Shown piece by piece: positions 37,467 through 45,505 of a DNA stretch of 64,000 nucleotides (position 1 is the stretch's first letter; every line of letters starts with the position of its first letter). The notes below the pieces were generated by a model that saw only the letters and a program-made list of their open reading frames with translations, searched no databases and had not been told where the DNA came from. This DNA is from Myxococcaceae bacterium (GTDB lineage Bacteria > Myxococcota_A > Polyangia > Polyangiales > Ga0077539). The stretch lies in assembly GCA_004297725.1 (NCBI GenBank), contig SCUS01000092.1:186001-250000 (forward strand), in the 5' to 3' direction. The position numbers and the translations under genes were made by a program.

Positions 37467-39050
37467 TCAGCGCGCGGGCGTGAGCGTCATCGGGAAGCGG
37501 GCCTGCGTGAACACGTTGTCGAGCTCGCCGTCGGCCACGCGGTTGGGGTCATGGGCGGGCTCCCACGGCAGGTCGACGCGCATGTCCGTGATGATCGCGC
37601 GGTAGTTGCGGAAGCGGCCGTCCATCAGGGCGAGGATGAAGCGCGCGGAGGAGGTCCCGGCGCCTTCGAGGTAGACCTCGATGCCGTTGGTGATGGTGTC
37701 GAGGTTGGCGCTGCCGCCCGGGTGCAGCCGGAAGAACTGGTTGTAGTAGTTGAACGACACGCAGCTGTTCACCATCATCAGCTGGTACTTGTTGGGGAAG
37801 ACCGAGGCCGGATAGTTCACCGGGTCGAGCGGGCCGAAGCCCAGGTGCGAGTGCCCGGTGTACTGGAAGACGTCCCCGTCGCGGAACGCCGCCGCGTACC
37901 GCCGCGCCGCCGCGCGCTGGTCGTTCTCCTCGTCGCCGTACCAGGTGCGCAGCTCGATGGGCACCAGCCGCGAGCGGCCCTCGGTGCTCACCTGCGCGTT
38001 CATGCCCAGGTGCACGTAGTGCCCGCGCCACTGCCGCAGCACCTGCAGCCGGAAGGCCCGGCGATCGGCCGAGGAGACCTCCGAGGGGTAGTTGGCGTCG
38101 TCGAGCACCCACCCGATCACCCGCTCGTAGGTGACGTTGGCGATGGGGCGGCCGTTCCAGGTGACCGCGAGGAGGTCGGTGCCGTCGGGGACGCTGAAGC
38201 GCATCGTGGGCTGCGCGCGGGTGACGGTGCGCAGCCAGGTAAAGTAGTTCTTGGCGCCGTAGTCGTAGGCGTCGGCCTCGTTGTCGAGCCCGAAGAACGA
38301 GTACGCCACGAGGCGGTCGTCTTCATACAGCCGGTGGTATTCGGGCGACGCGGCCTCGTTGGACTCGAGGGGCGTGAAGGCCATGGTGAGCGGGAGGTAG
38401 AGCCGCCCGACCTCGCTGGCGGTCACCTGCCGGTCGGGGGTGGTGAGCCTCCGGCGGTCGGCCTCGATCTGCTGGCGCTCGGCCTCGATGGCCGCCGCGC
38501 AGTCCGGCAGCGTGGGCTGGAAATGGTACCAGATGGTGGCCGCGGAGAGGCCGTGGGTGCGGTCGGCCTGGCAGCGCTCGATGACCCCGTCGGCGCGCGT
38601 CCCGAGGGAGACCGGGAAGAGCGTCGCCGTGGGGATGGTGCTGGTGGTCGCGAGGCTGCGCGGCACGACGGCGCGAGAGCGGTAGGTGTAGCGGACGCGC
38701 CACATGGTGCGGGGCGCGGCGGTCGGCCGGGCGGTGTCGACGACGGACACCTCGTCGCGGCGGAAGGAGGTCGGGTTGATGATCGGCTGCCGCTCGGAGA
38801 GGCCGATGTCGCTGGTGCGCGCGGCGCCGAAGAGCACGCGCATCTGCGCGGTGACGGCGCTGGTGATGGTCGACTGCAGGGAGCCCACCGGCACGTAGAC
38901 GAAGCCCTCGACGGCCATGCGCCGACCGACCGAGTTGGCCCCCACGATCTGGTCGGAGGCCCAGTCGTCCTCGCCAGGGATCGCGTCGACCTCATCGGAG
39001 GCGCAGCCCGCGAGGAAGGCCGCAGCGCACAGGATGGAGAGGGTCTTCAT
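37467..39050 (-). CDS. Lipoprotein with a possible clan-CD cysteine peptidase dyad
   Basis: 527 residues. Lipobox LAGC at Cys16. Residues about 20-380 are not recognised. Near the C-terminal third, DGDVFQYTGHSHLGFG places His400 after a hydrophobic strand and before Ser. YQLMMVNSCVSFNYY places Cys430 after a second hydrophobic strand. A strand ending in H-[GS] and a strand ending in C, about 30 residues apart, is the catalytic layout of clan CD peptidases (caspases, legumain, gingipains). That comparison is by pattern only. If it holds, this is an envelope-anchored cysteine peptidase; if not, it is an uncharacterised lipoprotein. It follows thrA's start region divergently and has no partner gene. 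Confidence 0.7.
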   Translation of the reverse strand: MKTLSILCAAAFLAGCASDEVDAIPGEDDWASDQIVGANSVGRRMAVEGFVYVPVGSLQSTITSAVTAQMRVLFGAARTSDIGLSERQPIINPTSFRRDEVSVVDTARPTAAPRTMWRVRYTYRSRAVVPRSLATTSTIPTATLFPVSLGTRADGVIERCQADRTHGLSAATIWYHFQPTLPDCAAAIEAERQQIEADRRRLTTPDRQVTASEVGRLYLPLTMAFTPLESNEAASPEYHRLYEDDRLVAYSFFGLDNEADAYDYGAKNYFTWLRTVTRAQPTMRFSVPDGTDLLAVTWNGRPIANVTYERVIGWVLDDANYPSEVSSADRRAFRLQVLRQWRGHYVHLGMNAQVSTEGRSRLVPIELRTWYGDEENDQRAAARRYAAAFRDGDVFQYTGHSHLGFGPLDPVNYPASVFPNKYQLMMVNSCVSFNYYNQFFRLHPGGSANLDTITNGIEVYLEGAGTSSARFILALMDGRFRNYRAIITDMRVDLPWEPAHDPNRVADGELDNVFTQARFPMTLTPAR

Positions 39051-39112
39051 GGTGGCGCGAAGGTACAGGTATCCCGCGGCAGGGTGTCAAATGCCCCGTG
39101 CGCGCTGCCGTT

Positions 39113-39287
39113 TGACTCGATGGGAAGGGTTCGCTCCTCCGTGCGAGCAGACGGGTTGCTCACCGGAGGATGAAGTCTCCCCACACGAGTCATTTTTTTG
39201 CTGCACGGAGGATGATCGAAGCCCACATCGAGTGATATTTCTTCTGCACGGAGGATGAACAGCCTCCCATCGAGTCATTTTTTAGCG
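39113..39287. repeat. Four-copy about 42-bp repeat array: one inverted, three direct
   Basis: Three head-to-tail units lie at 39161-39202, 39203-39245 and 39246-39287, sharing (G)CACGGAGGATGA ... CATCGAGT(C/G)AT followed by a T-run. A fourth copy points the other way at 39113-39147: TGACTCGATGGGA (39113-39125) is the exact reverse complement of 39265-39277, and TCCTCCGTGC follows in both. The central 8-10 bases differ between copies. The array ends 24 bp before a MerR-type gene and may be its operator, a REP-like family or a promoter cluster. Confidence 0.75.
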
Positions 39288-39311
39288 CGATCGTAGGAAG
39301 GGAGTGCGCTG

Positions 39312-39767
39312 GTGAGCAGACGAGGTCCGGTGGAGGAGCCTGGAGCGTTGAGCGCGCGGGAGCTGGCTGCGGAGATCGGGGTGTCGAGGGACACGCTCCA
39401 CTCCTGGATCGACCGTGGACTGCTGACGCCGGTCCCCTTCCGGGGCGCGGCGACGCGCTATGGGGCGAGCTTCCAGCTGCGGGCGAGGATCATCGCGAAG
39501 CTGCGGCGGGAGGGCGAGCACCTCGACGAGATCCACGTGCAGCTCCAGGCGAGCGACGAGGCGCTGGCGCAGCGGCACGGCTTCGCTCCCAAGCCGGTGG
39601 AGTCGAGCGCCGCGCCCACGGCGGGCGCGATCGCGGGCGCCAGCCCATGGGAGCGGGTGGAGCTGATGCCGGGGCTGGAGCTTCACGTGGCCTCGAGCGC
39701 GAGCGCCTTCGTGCGCCGCGTCGCCGCGGAGGTGGCGGAGCGCTACCGGGCCAGCGCGTCGGGGTGA
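39312..39767 (+). CDS. MerR-type helix-turn-helix regulator
   Basis: 151 residues. LSARELAAEIGVSRDTLHSWIDRGLLTPVPFRG is a winged HTH of the MerR/SoxR or excisionase type, followed by RYGASFQLRARIIAKLRREGEHLDEIHVQL, the second helix pair of MerR DNA-binding domains. The C-terminal part (about residues 95-151) is short and without the Cys ligands of metal-sensing MerR proteins. It ends in a helix with HVASSASAFVRRVAAEVAERY that could dimerise or bind a partner. The gene lies directly downstream of the repeat array, suggesting autoregulation. The gene that follows is convergent. Confidence 0.75.
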   Translation: MSRRGPVEEPGALSARELAAEIGVSRDTLHSWIDRGLLTPVPFRGAATRYGASFQLRARIIAKLRREGEHLDEIHVQLQASDEALAQRHGFAPKPVESSAAPTAGAIAGASPWERVELMPGLELHVASSASAFVRRVAAEVAERYRASASG

Positions 39768-39787
39768 GGGGGCCGAGACCCTCGACC

Positions 39788-39997
39788 TCACCCCTCGGGC
39801 GTCGTCCACCGCGCGACGCTCCCTCGCAGCATCGTCACCTGCTGCGCCACGTGCTCCAGTCGGCTGCGCAGCGCAGGCCCCTCGCCCGCCGCCTCCGCGG
39901 CACCGGCGACGTCCGCCGGAGCGTGCAGCGCCTCTCGCACGAGGTCGACGATGGGAAACCCCGGCGCGCGGGGGGTGCTGGGAACGGGTCCAGGCAT
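39788..39997 (-). CDS. Small unknown protein
   Basis: 69 residues from ATG 39997 (ATG 40054 would give 88). Sequence such as FPIVDLVREALHAPADVAGAAEAAGEG and LRSRLEHVAQQVTMLRGSV is amphipathic-helical. No family recognised. It is convergent with the MerR-type gene, 20 bp away. The frame is uninterrupted and codon use is like that of neighbours, but in DNA this GC-rich short frames arise by chance, so it may not be real. Confidence 0.35.
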   Translation of the reverse strand: MPGPVPSTPRAPGFPIVDLVREALHAPADVAGAAEAAGEGPALRSRLEHVAQQVTMLRGSVARWTTPEG

Positions 39998-40082
39998 CGG
40001 GGCTCGACGGCCCGTATATGGGCAGCGCGCCGCGGAGGCCACCGCCCTGGCCATGGTTGACCCTGCGGGAGAGAGCCCTTAA

Positions 40083-41054
40083 GTGCTCTGTTCAATTCAT
40101 ATGACGCTCACGACGAGCCTCGAAGGCCAACGCATCGCCGATGAGCTCTCCGACCTGCTCGAAGCGGTCGAGCGGGCGTTGCCGGACAACACCTCGCACG
40201 CGGCGCTGCGGCAGCGGGCGACGGAGGTGACCGAGCAGGTGCGCGCCGCCCTGAAGGCGGAGATGGAGCCCCGGGCGGCGGCGCTGAGAGAGGCGCTGCG
40301 AGAGGCCCTGGAGACGCTCGAGCAGGCGATGCCTGCGGAGGCGGGCGAGTCGGCCTGGGCGCGCTTCGGCGAGCAGGTGCGCCCCGCGCAGGAGGCCCTC
40401 GAGGCGGCGCTGGCGCGCATGACCGCGGCGGCCCGGCCCCCGCGACCGATGAACCGCGCCCGGATGATCATGCACGTGGGCATGGGCACCGGGGCGACGG
40501 CGCTGACGGTGCTGCTCCCTTCGCGCGCGTGGCTGGTGGGGCTGCCGCTGGTGGTGGCGGTCTTCGCGTGGACGGCGGAGTTTCTCCGGGTGCGCAGTAC
40601 CCGGGTCAACGAGCTGATGATGACCCTCTTCGGCCCGGTGGCGCACGACCACGAGCGTCACCGCGTCAACTCGTCGACGTGGTTCGTGACGGGCCTGCTG
40701 CTCATCGCGATGGCCTTCCCGCGGCCCGCGTGCGCGGCGGCGGTGATGGCGCTGGCGGTGGGCGACACGGCGGCCTCGCTGGTGGGCCGCCGCTGGGGCC
40801 GCACCCGGCTGCGCAGCGGGCGCTCGCTGGAGGGCACCGCGGCCTTCGCGCTGGTGGCGGGCCTCGCGGCGACGCTGGTGCTGCGGGTGGGCTTCCCGAT
40901 GGCGTGGGCGCAGGCCGCGCTGCTGGGCTCCATCGCGGGCGTGAGCGGCGCGCTGACGGAGCTTTACTCCGAGCGGCTCGACGACAACTTCAGCATCCCG
41001 GTGACCGTGGCCGCGGTGCTCACCGCCGTGCTCATGGTGCAGGGCCTGGCGTAG
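40083..41054 (+). CDS. DGK1/dolichol-kinase-like integral membrane protein (CTP-dependent lipid kinase family)
   Basis: 323 residues from GTG 40083, favoured by GGAGAG 9 nt upstream; ATG 40101 has no such site. Residues about 10-125 are a helical, charged cytoplasmic domain. From about residue 135 there are six or seven membrane segments. Between them are HERHRVNSSTWFV and ALAVGDTAASLVGRRWGRTRLRSGRSLEGT, the loop with D, GR..G and K/RS.EG that marks the SEC59/VTE5/DGK1 family and is distantly related to phosphatidate cytidylyltransferase. These enzymes phosphorylate dolichol, phytol or diacylglycerol with CTP. The bacterial substrate is unknown. It lies 15 nt upstream of the ABC transporter genes on the same strand, so a shared transcript is likely. 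Confidence 0.75.
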   Translation: MLCSIHMTLTTSLEGQRIADELSDLLEAVERALPDNTSHAALRQRATEVTEQVRAALKAEMEPRAAALREALREALETLEQAMPAEAGESAWARFGEQVRPAQEALEAALARMTAAARPPRPMNRARMIMHVGMGTGATALTVLLPSRAWLVGLPLVVAVFAWTAEFLRVRSTRVNELMMTLFGPVAHDHERHRVNSSTWFVTGLLLIAMAFPRPACAAAVMALAVGDTAASLVGRRWGRTRLRSGRSLEGTAAFALVAGLAATLVLRVGFPMAWAQAALLGSIAGVSGALTELYSERLDDNFSIPVTVAAVLTAVLMVQGLA

Positions 41055-41069
41055 CAGCGCGCCGGGTCG

Positions 41070-41819
41070 ATGACCGCCCACGGCCCGACCGCGGCCTCGC
41101 TCGTCGGCGTGATGAAGCGCTACGGCGGCGCGGTGGCCCTCGGGCCCATCGACCTCGACGTCCCCGTCGGGCGCACCACGGTGCTCCTCGGCCCGAGCGG
41201 CTGCGGCAAGAGCACGCTGCTCCGGCTCATCAACGGCCTCATCGCCCCCGACGAGGGGACGCTCCGGGTGCTGGGCGAGGGCGTCACCCCGGCCAGCGTG
41301 GAGGCGCTGCGCCGCAGGGTGGGCTACGTCATCCAGGAGGGCGGGCTCTTCCCTCACCTCAGCGCGAGGCAGAACGTCGCGCTGCTCCCGCGATGGCTGC
41401 GCTGGGAGACGCCCAGGATCGACGCCCGCGTGGCCGAGCTCGCGGCGCTGGCGAGGCTCCCCGAGGCGCTGCTCGACAGGCATCCGGGTGAGCTCTCCGG
41501 GGGGCAGCGGCAGCGGGTGGCGCTGATGCGGGCGCTGGCGCTCGACCCGGAGATGCTGCTGCTCGACGAGCCGCTGGGGGCGCTCGACCCGATGGTGCGG
41601 GCGGAGCTGCAGCGCGACCTGAGGGAGGTGTTTCGGACGCTGGGGAAGACGGTGGTGCTGGTGACGCACGACCTGCGAGAGGCGAGGCACTTCGGAGACC
41701 TGGTGGTGCTGCTGCGCGACGGCCGGGTGGTGCAGCGGGGACCGCTCTCGGCGCTGGAGAGCGCGCCCTCGGAGGGCTTCGTGAGGGACTTCCTCGACGC
41801 CTGGCGGGAGGCGCCGTGA
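41070..41819 (+). CDS. Osmoprotectant ABC transporter ATP-binding protein
   Basis: 249 residues. LGPSGCGKSTLLRLI is Walker A (residues about 36-50), LSGGQRQRVALMRAL the ABC signature, EMLLLDEPLGALDPMVR Walker B with D-loop, and VLVTHDLREARHFGD the switch His. The 'LGALDP' and overall form place it in the glycine betaine/proline/choline (OpuCA/ProV/OsmV) group, here without the C-terminal CBS domains that many OpuCA proteins carry (it ends soon after the ABC core). Its stop overlaps the GTG start of the SBP-permease gene (GTGA, 4 nt), so the two make one transporter. Confidence 0.85.
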   Translation: MTAHGPTAASLVGVMKRYGGAVALGPIDLDVPVGRTTVLLGPSGCGKSTLLRLINGLIAPDEGTLRVLGEGVTPASVEALRRRVGYVIQEGGLFPHLSARQNVALLPRWLRWETPRIDARVAELAALARLPEALLDRHPGELSGGQRQRVALMRALALDPEMLLLDEPLGALDPMVRAELQRDLREVFRTLGKTVVLVTHDLREARHFGDLVVLLRDGRVVQRGPLSALESAPSEGFVRDFLDAWREAP

Positions 41820-43288
41820 GGGGGGCCGTGCTGCTGGCGCTCTGCGCCCTCGGGTGCGCCCCGAAGGCCGTGCGGGTGGGCTCCAAGAACTTCACCGAGG
41901 GGGTGATCCTCGGCGAGGTGGCGGCGAGGGCCTGCGCGGCCGGGGGCGCGGTCACCGAGCACCGTCGCCAGCTCGGGGGCACCGCCGTGCTCTGGCGCGC
42001 CCTGCGCTCGGGCGAGATCGACGCGTACCCCGAGTACACCGGGACCCTCGCGTCCGAGCTGCTCCGCGGCGTCGACGCGCGCGACCTCCGGGGGATGCGC
42101 CGGGCGCTGGCCCGCGAGGGCGTGGCGATGACCGCGCCGCTGGGCTTCAACAACACCTACGCCATCGGCGTCCCGGAGGCCCTCGCCAGCGCCCGGGGGC
42201 TTCGCACCCTCAGCGACCTCCAGCGGGAGCCCGGGCTCGCGCTGGGGCTGTCGCACGAGTTTCTCGACCGGGCCGACGGGTGGGCGGGGCTGCGGGCGCG
42301 CTACGGCCTGCCCCAGCGCGACGTCCGAGGCATGGACCACGACCTCGCCTACCGCGCGCTCTCGTCCGGAGCCATTCAAGCGACGGACCTCTACACCACC
42401 GACGCGGAGATCGCGTGGCACCGCCTCCGGGTGCTCTCCGACGACCGCGAATACTTCCCGGAGTACTCCGCGGTGCTGCTCTACCGCGCCGACCTGCCCC
42501 GCCGCTCTCCCAGCTGCGCGAGGGCGCTGGAGTCTCTCGGCGGCAGCCTCGACGCCGCCACCATGATCGACCTCAACGACCAGGTGAAGCGCCGCCGCCG
42601 CACGGAGTCCTCCGTCGCCGCGGCCTGGCTGGAGGCGCACCGTGGGCTGCGCTCTGCCGTCGCCTCCGAGGGCCGCGCCGAGCGCGTCTGGCAGCGCACC
42701 CGAGAGCACCTCGCGATGGTGCTCTCGTCGCTGCTCGCGGCGGTGCTCTGCGCCGTGCCGCTGGGGGTGGCGGCGGCGAAGCGTCCTCGCCTGGGGACGC
42801 TGGTGCTGGGCGCCGCGGGCGTCCTGCAGACGGTGCCCTCGCTGGCGCTGCTGGTGCTGCTGATCCCGCTGCTGGGCATCGGCGCGGCGCCCGCGGTGGC
42901 GGCGCTCTTCCTCTACTCGCTCCTGCCCATCGTGCAGAACACCGTCGCGGGCCTTCGAGGCATCTCCCCCGCGCTGCGGGAGAGCGCCGAGGCGCTGGGC
43001 CTGCCGCCCTTCGCGAGGCTGCGTCTGGTGGAGCTGCCGCTCGCGCTGCCGTCGATCTTGGCGGGGGTGAAGACCGCGGCGGTGATCAACGTGGGCACCG
43101 CCACCCTCGGGGCGATGGTGGGCGCCGGGGGCTACGGGCAGCCCATCCTCCGGGGCATCCGCCTCGACTCGACGTCGACCATCATGGAGGGCGCGCTGCC
43201 CGCCGCGGCGCTGGCCCTGCTCACGCAGGCGCTCTTCGCGTGCATCGAGCGCGTCGCCGTCCCCCGCTCTCTGCGCGGCGGGCGCTGA
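41816..43288 (+). CDS. Osmoprotectant ABC transporter: substrate-binding protein fused to permease
   Basis: 490 residues from GTG 41816. The N-terminus is a lipoprotein-like leader (LLALCALGC), then a glycine betaine-type binding domain: VRVGSKNFTEGVILGE, GEIDAYPEYTGTL, FNNTYAIGVPEAL and TDLYTTDAEIAWHRL are OpuAC/ProX type II signatures. Residues about 295-490 are a ProW/OpuCB permease with five or so helices and the EAA loop LRESAEALGLPPFARLRLVELPLALP. Fusions of SBP and permease exist for OpuA-type systems, usually permease first; here the binding domain is N-terminal. Takes up betaine, choline or related compatible solutes when energised by the ATPase encoded just upstream. Confidence 0.85.
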   Translation: MRGAVLLALCALGCAPKAVRVGSKNFTEGVILGEVAARACAAGGAVTEHRRQLGGTAVLWRALRSGEIDAYPEYTGTLASELLRGVDARDLRGMRRALAREGVAMTAPLGFNNTYAIGVPEALASARGLRTLSDLQREPGLALGLSHEFLDRADGWAGLRARYGLPQRDVRGMDHDLAYRALSSGAIQATDLYTTDAEIAWHRLRVLSDDREYFPEYSAVLLYRADLPRRSPSCARALESLGGSLDAATMIDLNDQVKRRRRTESSVAAAWLEAHRGLRSAVASEGRAERVWQRTREHLAMVLSSLLAAVLCAVPLGVAAAKRPRLGTLVLGAAGVLQTVPSLALLVLLIPLLGIGAAPAVAALFLYSLLPIVQNTVAGLRGISPALRESAEALGLPPFARLRLVELPLALPSILAGVKTAAVINVGTATLGAMVGAGGYGQPILRGIRLDSTSTIMEGALPAAALALLTQALFACIERVAVPRSLRGGR

Positions 43289-43292
43289 GGGA

Positions 43293-44024
43293 TCACTCCT
43301 CGCCGGGCACGAGGTCGAGCTCGGGGTAGCGGCGGAAGATGCCGCTCTCGTTGAAGGCGAGCCTCCGGGGCGAGCTCAGGTAGGCGGCGAGCCTGGGCCT
43401 CTCGGCGACACGATCGCGCAGCGCGACCACCCTGGGCACCTTGGGTTCGGCGAGGGCCATCGCTCGGGGGAAGGCGTAGCGCAGCCCCTCGACCACCTGG
43501 AAGAGGGAGAGGTCGACGTAGCTCACGGTGCCTCCGAGGAGGTGCTCGCCCTCGCCGTTGCGAGCGAGCGCCCGCTCGAAGTACCCGAGAAACTTCGGCA
43601 GCCGCTGGGAGACGAAGCTCGCCGCGCGCCGTCGCGACTCGGGCTTCTGGTCTTCGTAGTAGAGCGCGGTGCTCAGCGGGTGGTGCGTGTCGTGAACCTC
43701 CGCCACGAGGTCGACGACGGTGAGCTGTAGCTGCAGCGCCTGGTGCTGCGCCGCCTCGCCGTCGGGCGCGAGGCCGAGGCGGGGAGCGAGGTAGTGGAGG
43801 ATGTTGGCCACCTGCGCGATGACCAGCGGGCCGTGCTTCAGCACCGGCGGCGCGAAGGGAGCGGGGCCCTCGAAGCCCTCTCCGCGCAGCACGCGGGCGA
43901 TGGCCTTCACCCCTTCGGGCCCTCGGGCCACGTCGACGTAGCGCGCCCCTGCGTCCTCGAGCGCGAGCCGGATGAACTCCCCTCGCCCCTGGATTCCCGG
44001 CCAGTAGAACAGCTCGTACTCCAT
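43293..44024 (-). CDS. Glutathione S-transferase family protein
   Basis: 243 residues from ATG 44024, with GAGGAGAAG about 10 nt upstream. The thioredoxin-like N-terminal domain starts YELFYWPGIQGRGEFIRLALEDAGARY, as in sigma/alpha GSTs, where Tyr or Trp near the start activates glutathione. PPVLKHGPLVIAQVANILHYLA is the cis-Pro/Gln/Ser segment that holds the gamma-glutamyl part (here Ala-Gln instead of the usual Glu/Gln-Ser). The helical C-terminal domain contains LGGTVSYVDLSLFQVVEGL. Substrate unknown. It is divergent from the ergothioneine genes, which also handle thiol chemistry, but the proximity may be accidental. The stop is 5 bp past the convergent transporter gene's stop. Confidence 0.8.
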   Translation of the reverse strand: MEYELFYWPGIQGRGEFIRLALEDAGARYVDVARGPEGVKAIARVLRGEGFEGPAPFAPPVLKHGPLVIAQVANILHYLAPRLGLAPDGEAAQHQALQLQLTVVDLVAEVHDTHHPLSTALYYEDQKPESRRRAASFVSQRLPKFLGYFERALARNGEGEHLLGGTVSYVDLSLFQVVEGLRYAFPRAMALAEPKVPRVVALRDRVAERPRLAAYLSSPRRLAFNESGIFRRYPELDLVPGEE

Positions 44025-44182
44025 GACTGGTGCTTCTCCTCGGAGGCCATCGCTAGGGCATTGCTCGGGCGGCGTCCAATGGGCTCGTGCGGGGGCTGGC
44101 GAGCCGGGAGCGAGGGCCACAGTCGGAGAGCAGGTAACTTCTCCCCGATGGATGGAGTAGAGGACACCGAGGAGCCGAAGGC

Positions 44183-45505
44183 GTGACCCGTGACCCGACC
44201 CGCGACGCGCTGATCACCGAGCTCCATTCGGCCCGGCGCGAGACCGACTCCCTCTTCGCGCGGCTCACCCCCGAGGCCCTGCTCGCCCGCCCCATCGCCG
44301 AGCGCCACCGGCTGATCTTCTACCTCGGCCACCTCGACGCCTTCGACTGGAACCTCCTCGTCCGAGACTGCCTCCGCGCTCCCTCTCGCCGCGAGGATTT
44401 CGAGCGCCTCTTCGCCTTCGGCATCGACCCCGTCCACGGCGAGCTGCCCCGCGACGCGGCGGCCGACTGGCCCTCGGAGGGCTCCATCCGCCAGTGGGTC
44501 GCCGACACCCGCGTCGACGTCGACGAGGCCCTGTCGAGCGCCCCCTTCGAGGGATGGCTCGCCGGGGCGTGGGCCGCCCGCCTCGCCGTGGAGCACCGGC
44601 TGATGCACGCCGAGACGCTCTCCTACCTGCTGCACCGGCTGCCGCCAGGCTCGCTCAGGCCCGGAGGCCTCGCGCGCTGGGACGACGTGGCGCCTCCCAC
44701 CCCCGCGTGGGTGGAGGTCCCCGCGGGTCGGGCCACCCTCGGGCTCGCCCGCTCGGAGAACCCATACGGCGCCTGGGACAACGAGTACGAGGCGCACGCC
44801 GTCGACGTGCCCGCGTTCCGCATCCGAGCGCACAAGGTCACCAACGCCGAGTGGCTGCGCTTCGTCGAGGCCGGCGGCTACCGCGACGACTCCCTCTGGC
44901 GCGACGACGACCGCGCGTGGCGCGACCGCGAGCGCATCGAGCACCCGGCCTTCTGGTCGCGCCGCGACGGCCGCTGGTGGTGGCGGGCGATGTTCGGCGA
45001 GCTTCCGCTGCCGATGGCGACGCCCGTGTATGTGAGCCAGGCCGAGGCCCGCGCCTACGCCCGCTGGCAGGGCTGCTCGCTCCCCACCGAGGCCCAGTGG
45101 CACCGCGCGGCCTACGCCACCCCCGACGGCCGGGAGAACCCCTTCCCCTGGGGAGAGACGGCCCCCGTGCCTGGGGTCCACGGCAACTTCGGCTTCGCCC
45201 AGGTCGACCCGACGCCGGTGGGAGCGCACCCCGCGGGGCGCAGCGCCCTCGGCGTCGACGAGATGCTCGGCAACGGCTGGGAGTGGACCCGCACGCCCTT
45301 CGCTCCCTTCGAGGGATTCGCCCCGCTGCCCTTCTACAAGGGCTACTCCGCCAGCTTCTTCGACGGCGAGCACTTCGTCCTCAAGGGCGCCTCCGCCCGC
45401 ACCGCGGGGTGCTTCCTGCGCCGCTCGTTTCGCAACTGGTTTCAGCCCCATTACCAGCACGTGTATGCGACGCTCCGCTGCGTCGACGACGGGAGCGCCG
45501 CATGA
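44183..45505 (+). CDS. egtB: Ergothioneine-type sulfoxide synthase (EgtB-like)
   Basis: 440 residues. Residues about 8-155 form a DinB-like four-helix domain with the iron triad His50 (FYLGHLDAFDW), His138 and His142 (EHRLMHAE), the HxxxHxE motif of EgtB/OvoA. Residues about 170-435 are a formylglycine-generating-enzyme (SUMF1) fold: VEVPAGRATLGLA, VTNAEWLRFVEAGGY, GCSLPTEAQWHRAAY, MLGNGWEWTRTPF and the final LRRSFRNWFQPHY. EgtB joins trimethylhistidine to a thiol donor using O2. EgtD follows with a 4-nt overlap, so the substrate is expected to be hercynine. There is no EgtA or EgtC here, suggesting cysteine rather than gamma-glutamylcysteine is the sulfur donor, as in type II EgtB. Selenoneine synthase (SenA) has the same architecture and cannot be ruled out. 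Confidence 0.82.
   Translation: MTRDPTRDALITELHSARRETDSLFARLTPEALLARPIAERHRLIFYLGHLDAFDWNLLVRDCLRAPSRREDFERLFAFGIDPVHGELPRDAAADWPSEGSIRQWVADTRVDVDEALSSAPFEGWLAGAWAARLAVEHRLMHAETLSYLLHRLPPGSLRPGGLARWDDVAPPTPAWVEVPAGRATLGLARSENPYGAWDNEYEAHAVDVPAFRIRAHKVTNAEWLRFVEAGGYRDDSLWRDDDRAWRDRERIEHPAFWSRRDGRWWWRAMFGELPLPMATPVYVSQAEARAYARWQGCSLPTEAQWHRAAYATPDGRENPFPWGETAPVPGVHGNFGFAQVDPTPVGAHPAGRSALGVDEMLGNGWEWTRTPFAPFEGFAPLPFYKGYSASFFDGEHFVLKGASARTAGCFLRRSFRNWFQPHYQHVYATLRCVDDGSAA

Noticed and set aside
39161-39287. Direct repeats as a CRISPR array
   Set aside because: Only three direct units, repeat and middle together are 42 bp, the T-rich ends are shared, one copy is inverted and no cas genes are present.
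44183-45505. Plain formylglycine-generating enzyme (sulfatase activator)
   Set aside because: The N-terminal DinB-like domain with the His triad and the downstream egtD fit EgtB; the copper-binding Cys pair of FGE is not evident.
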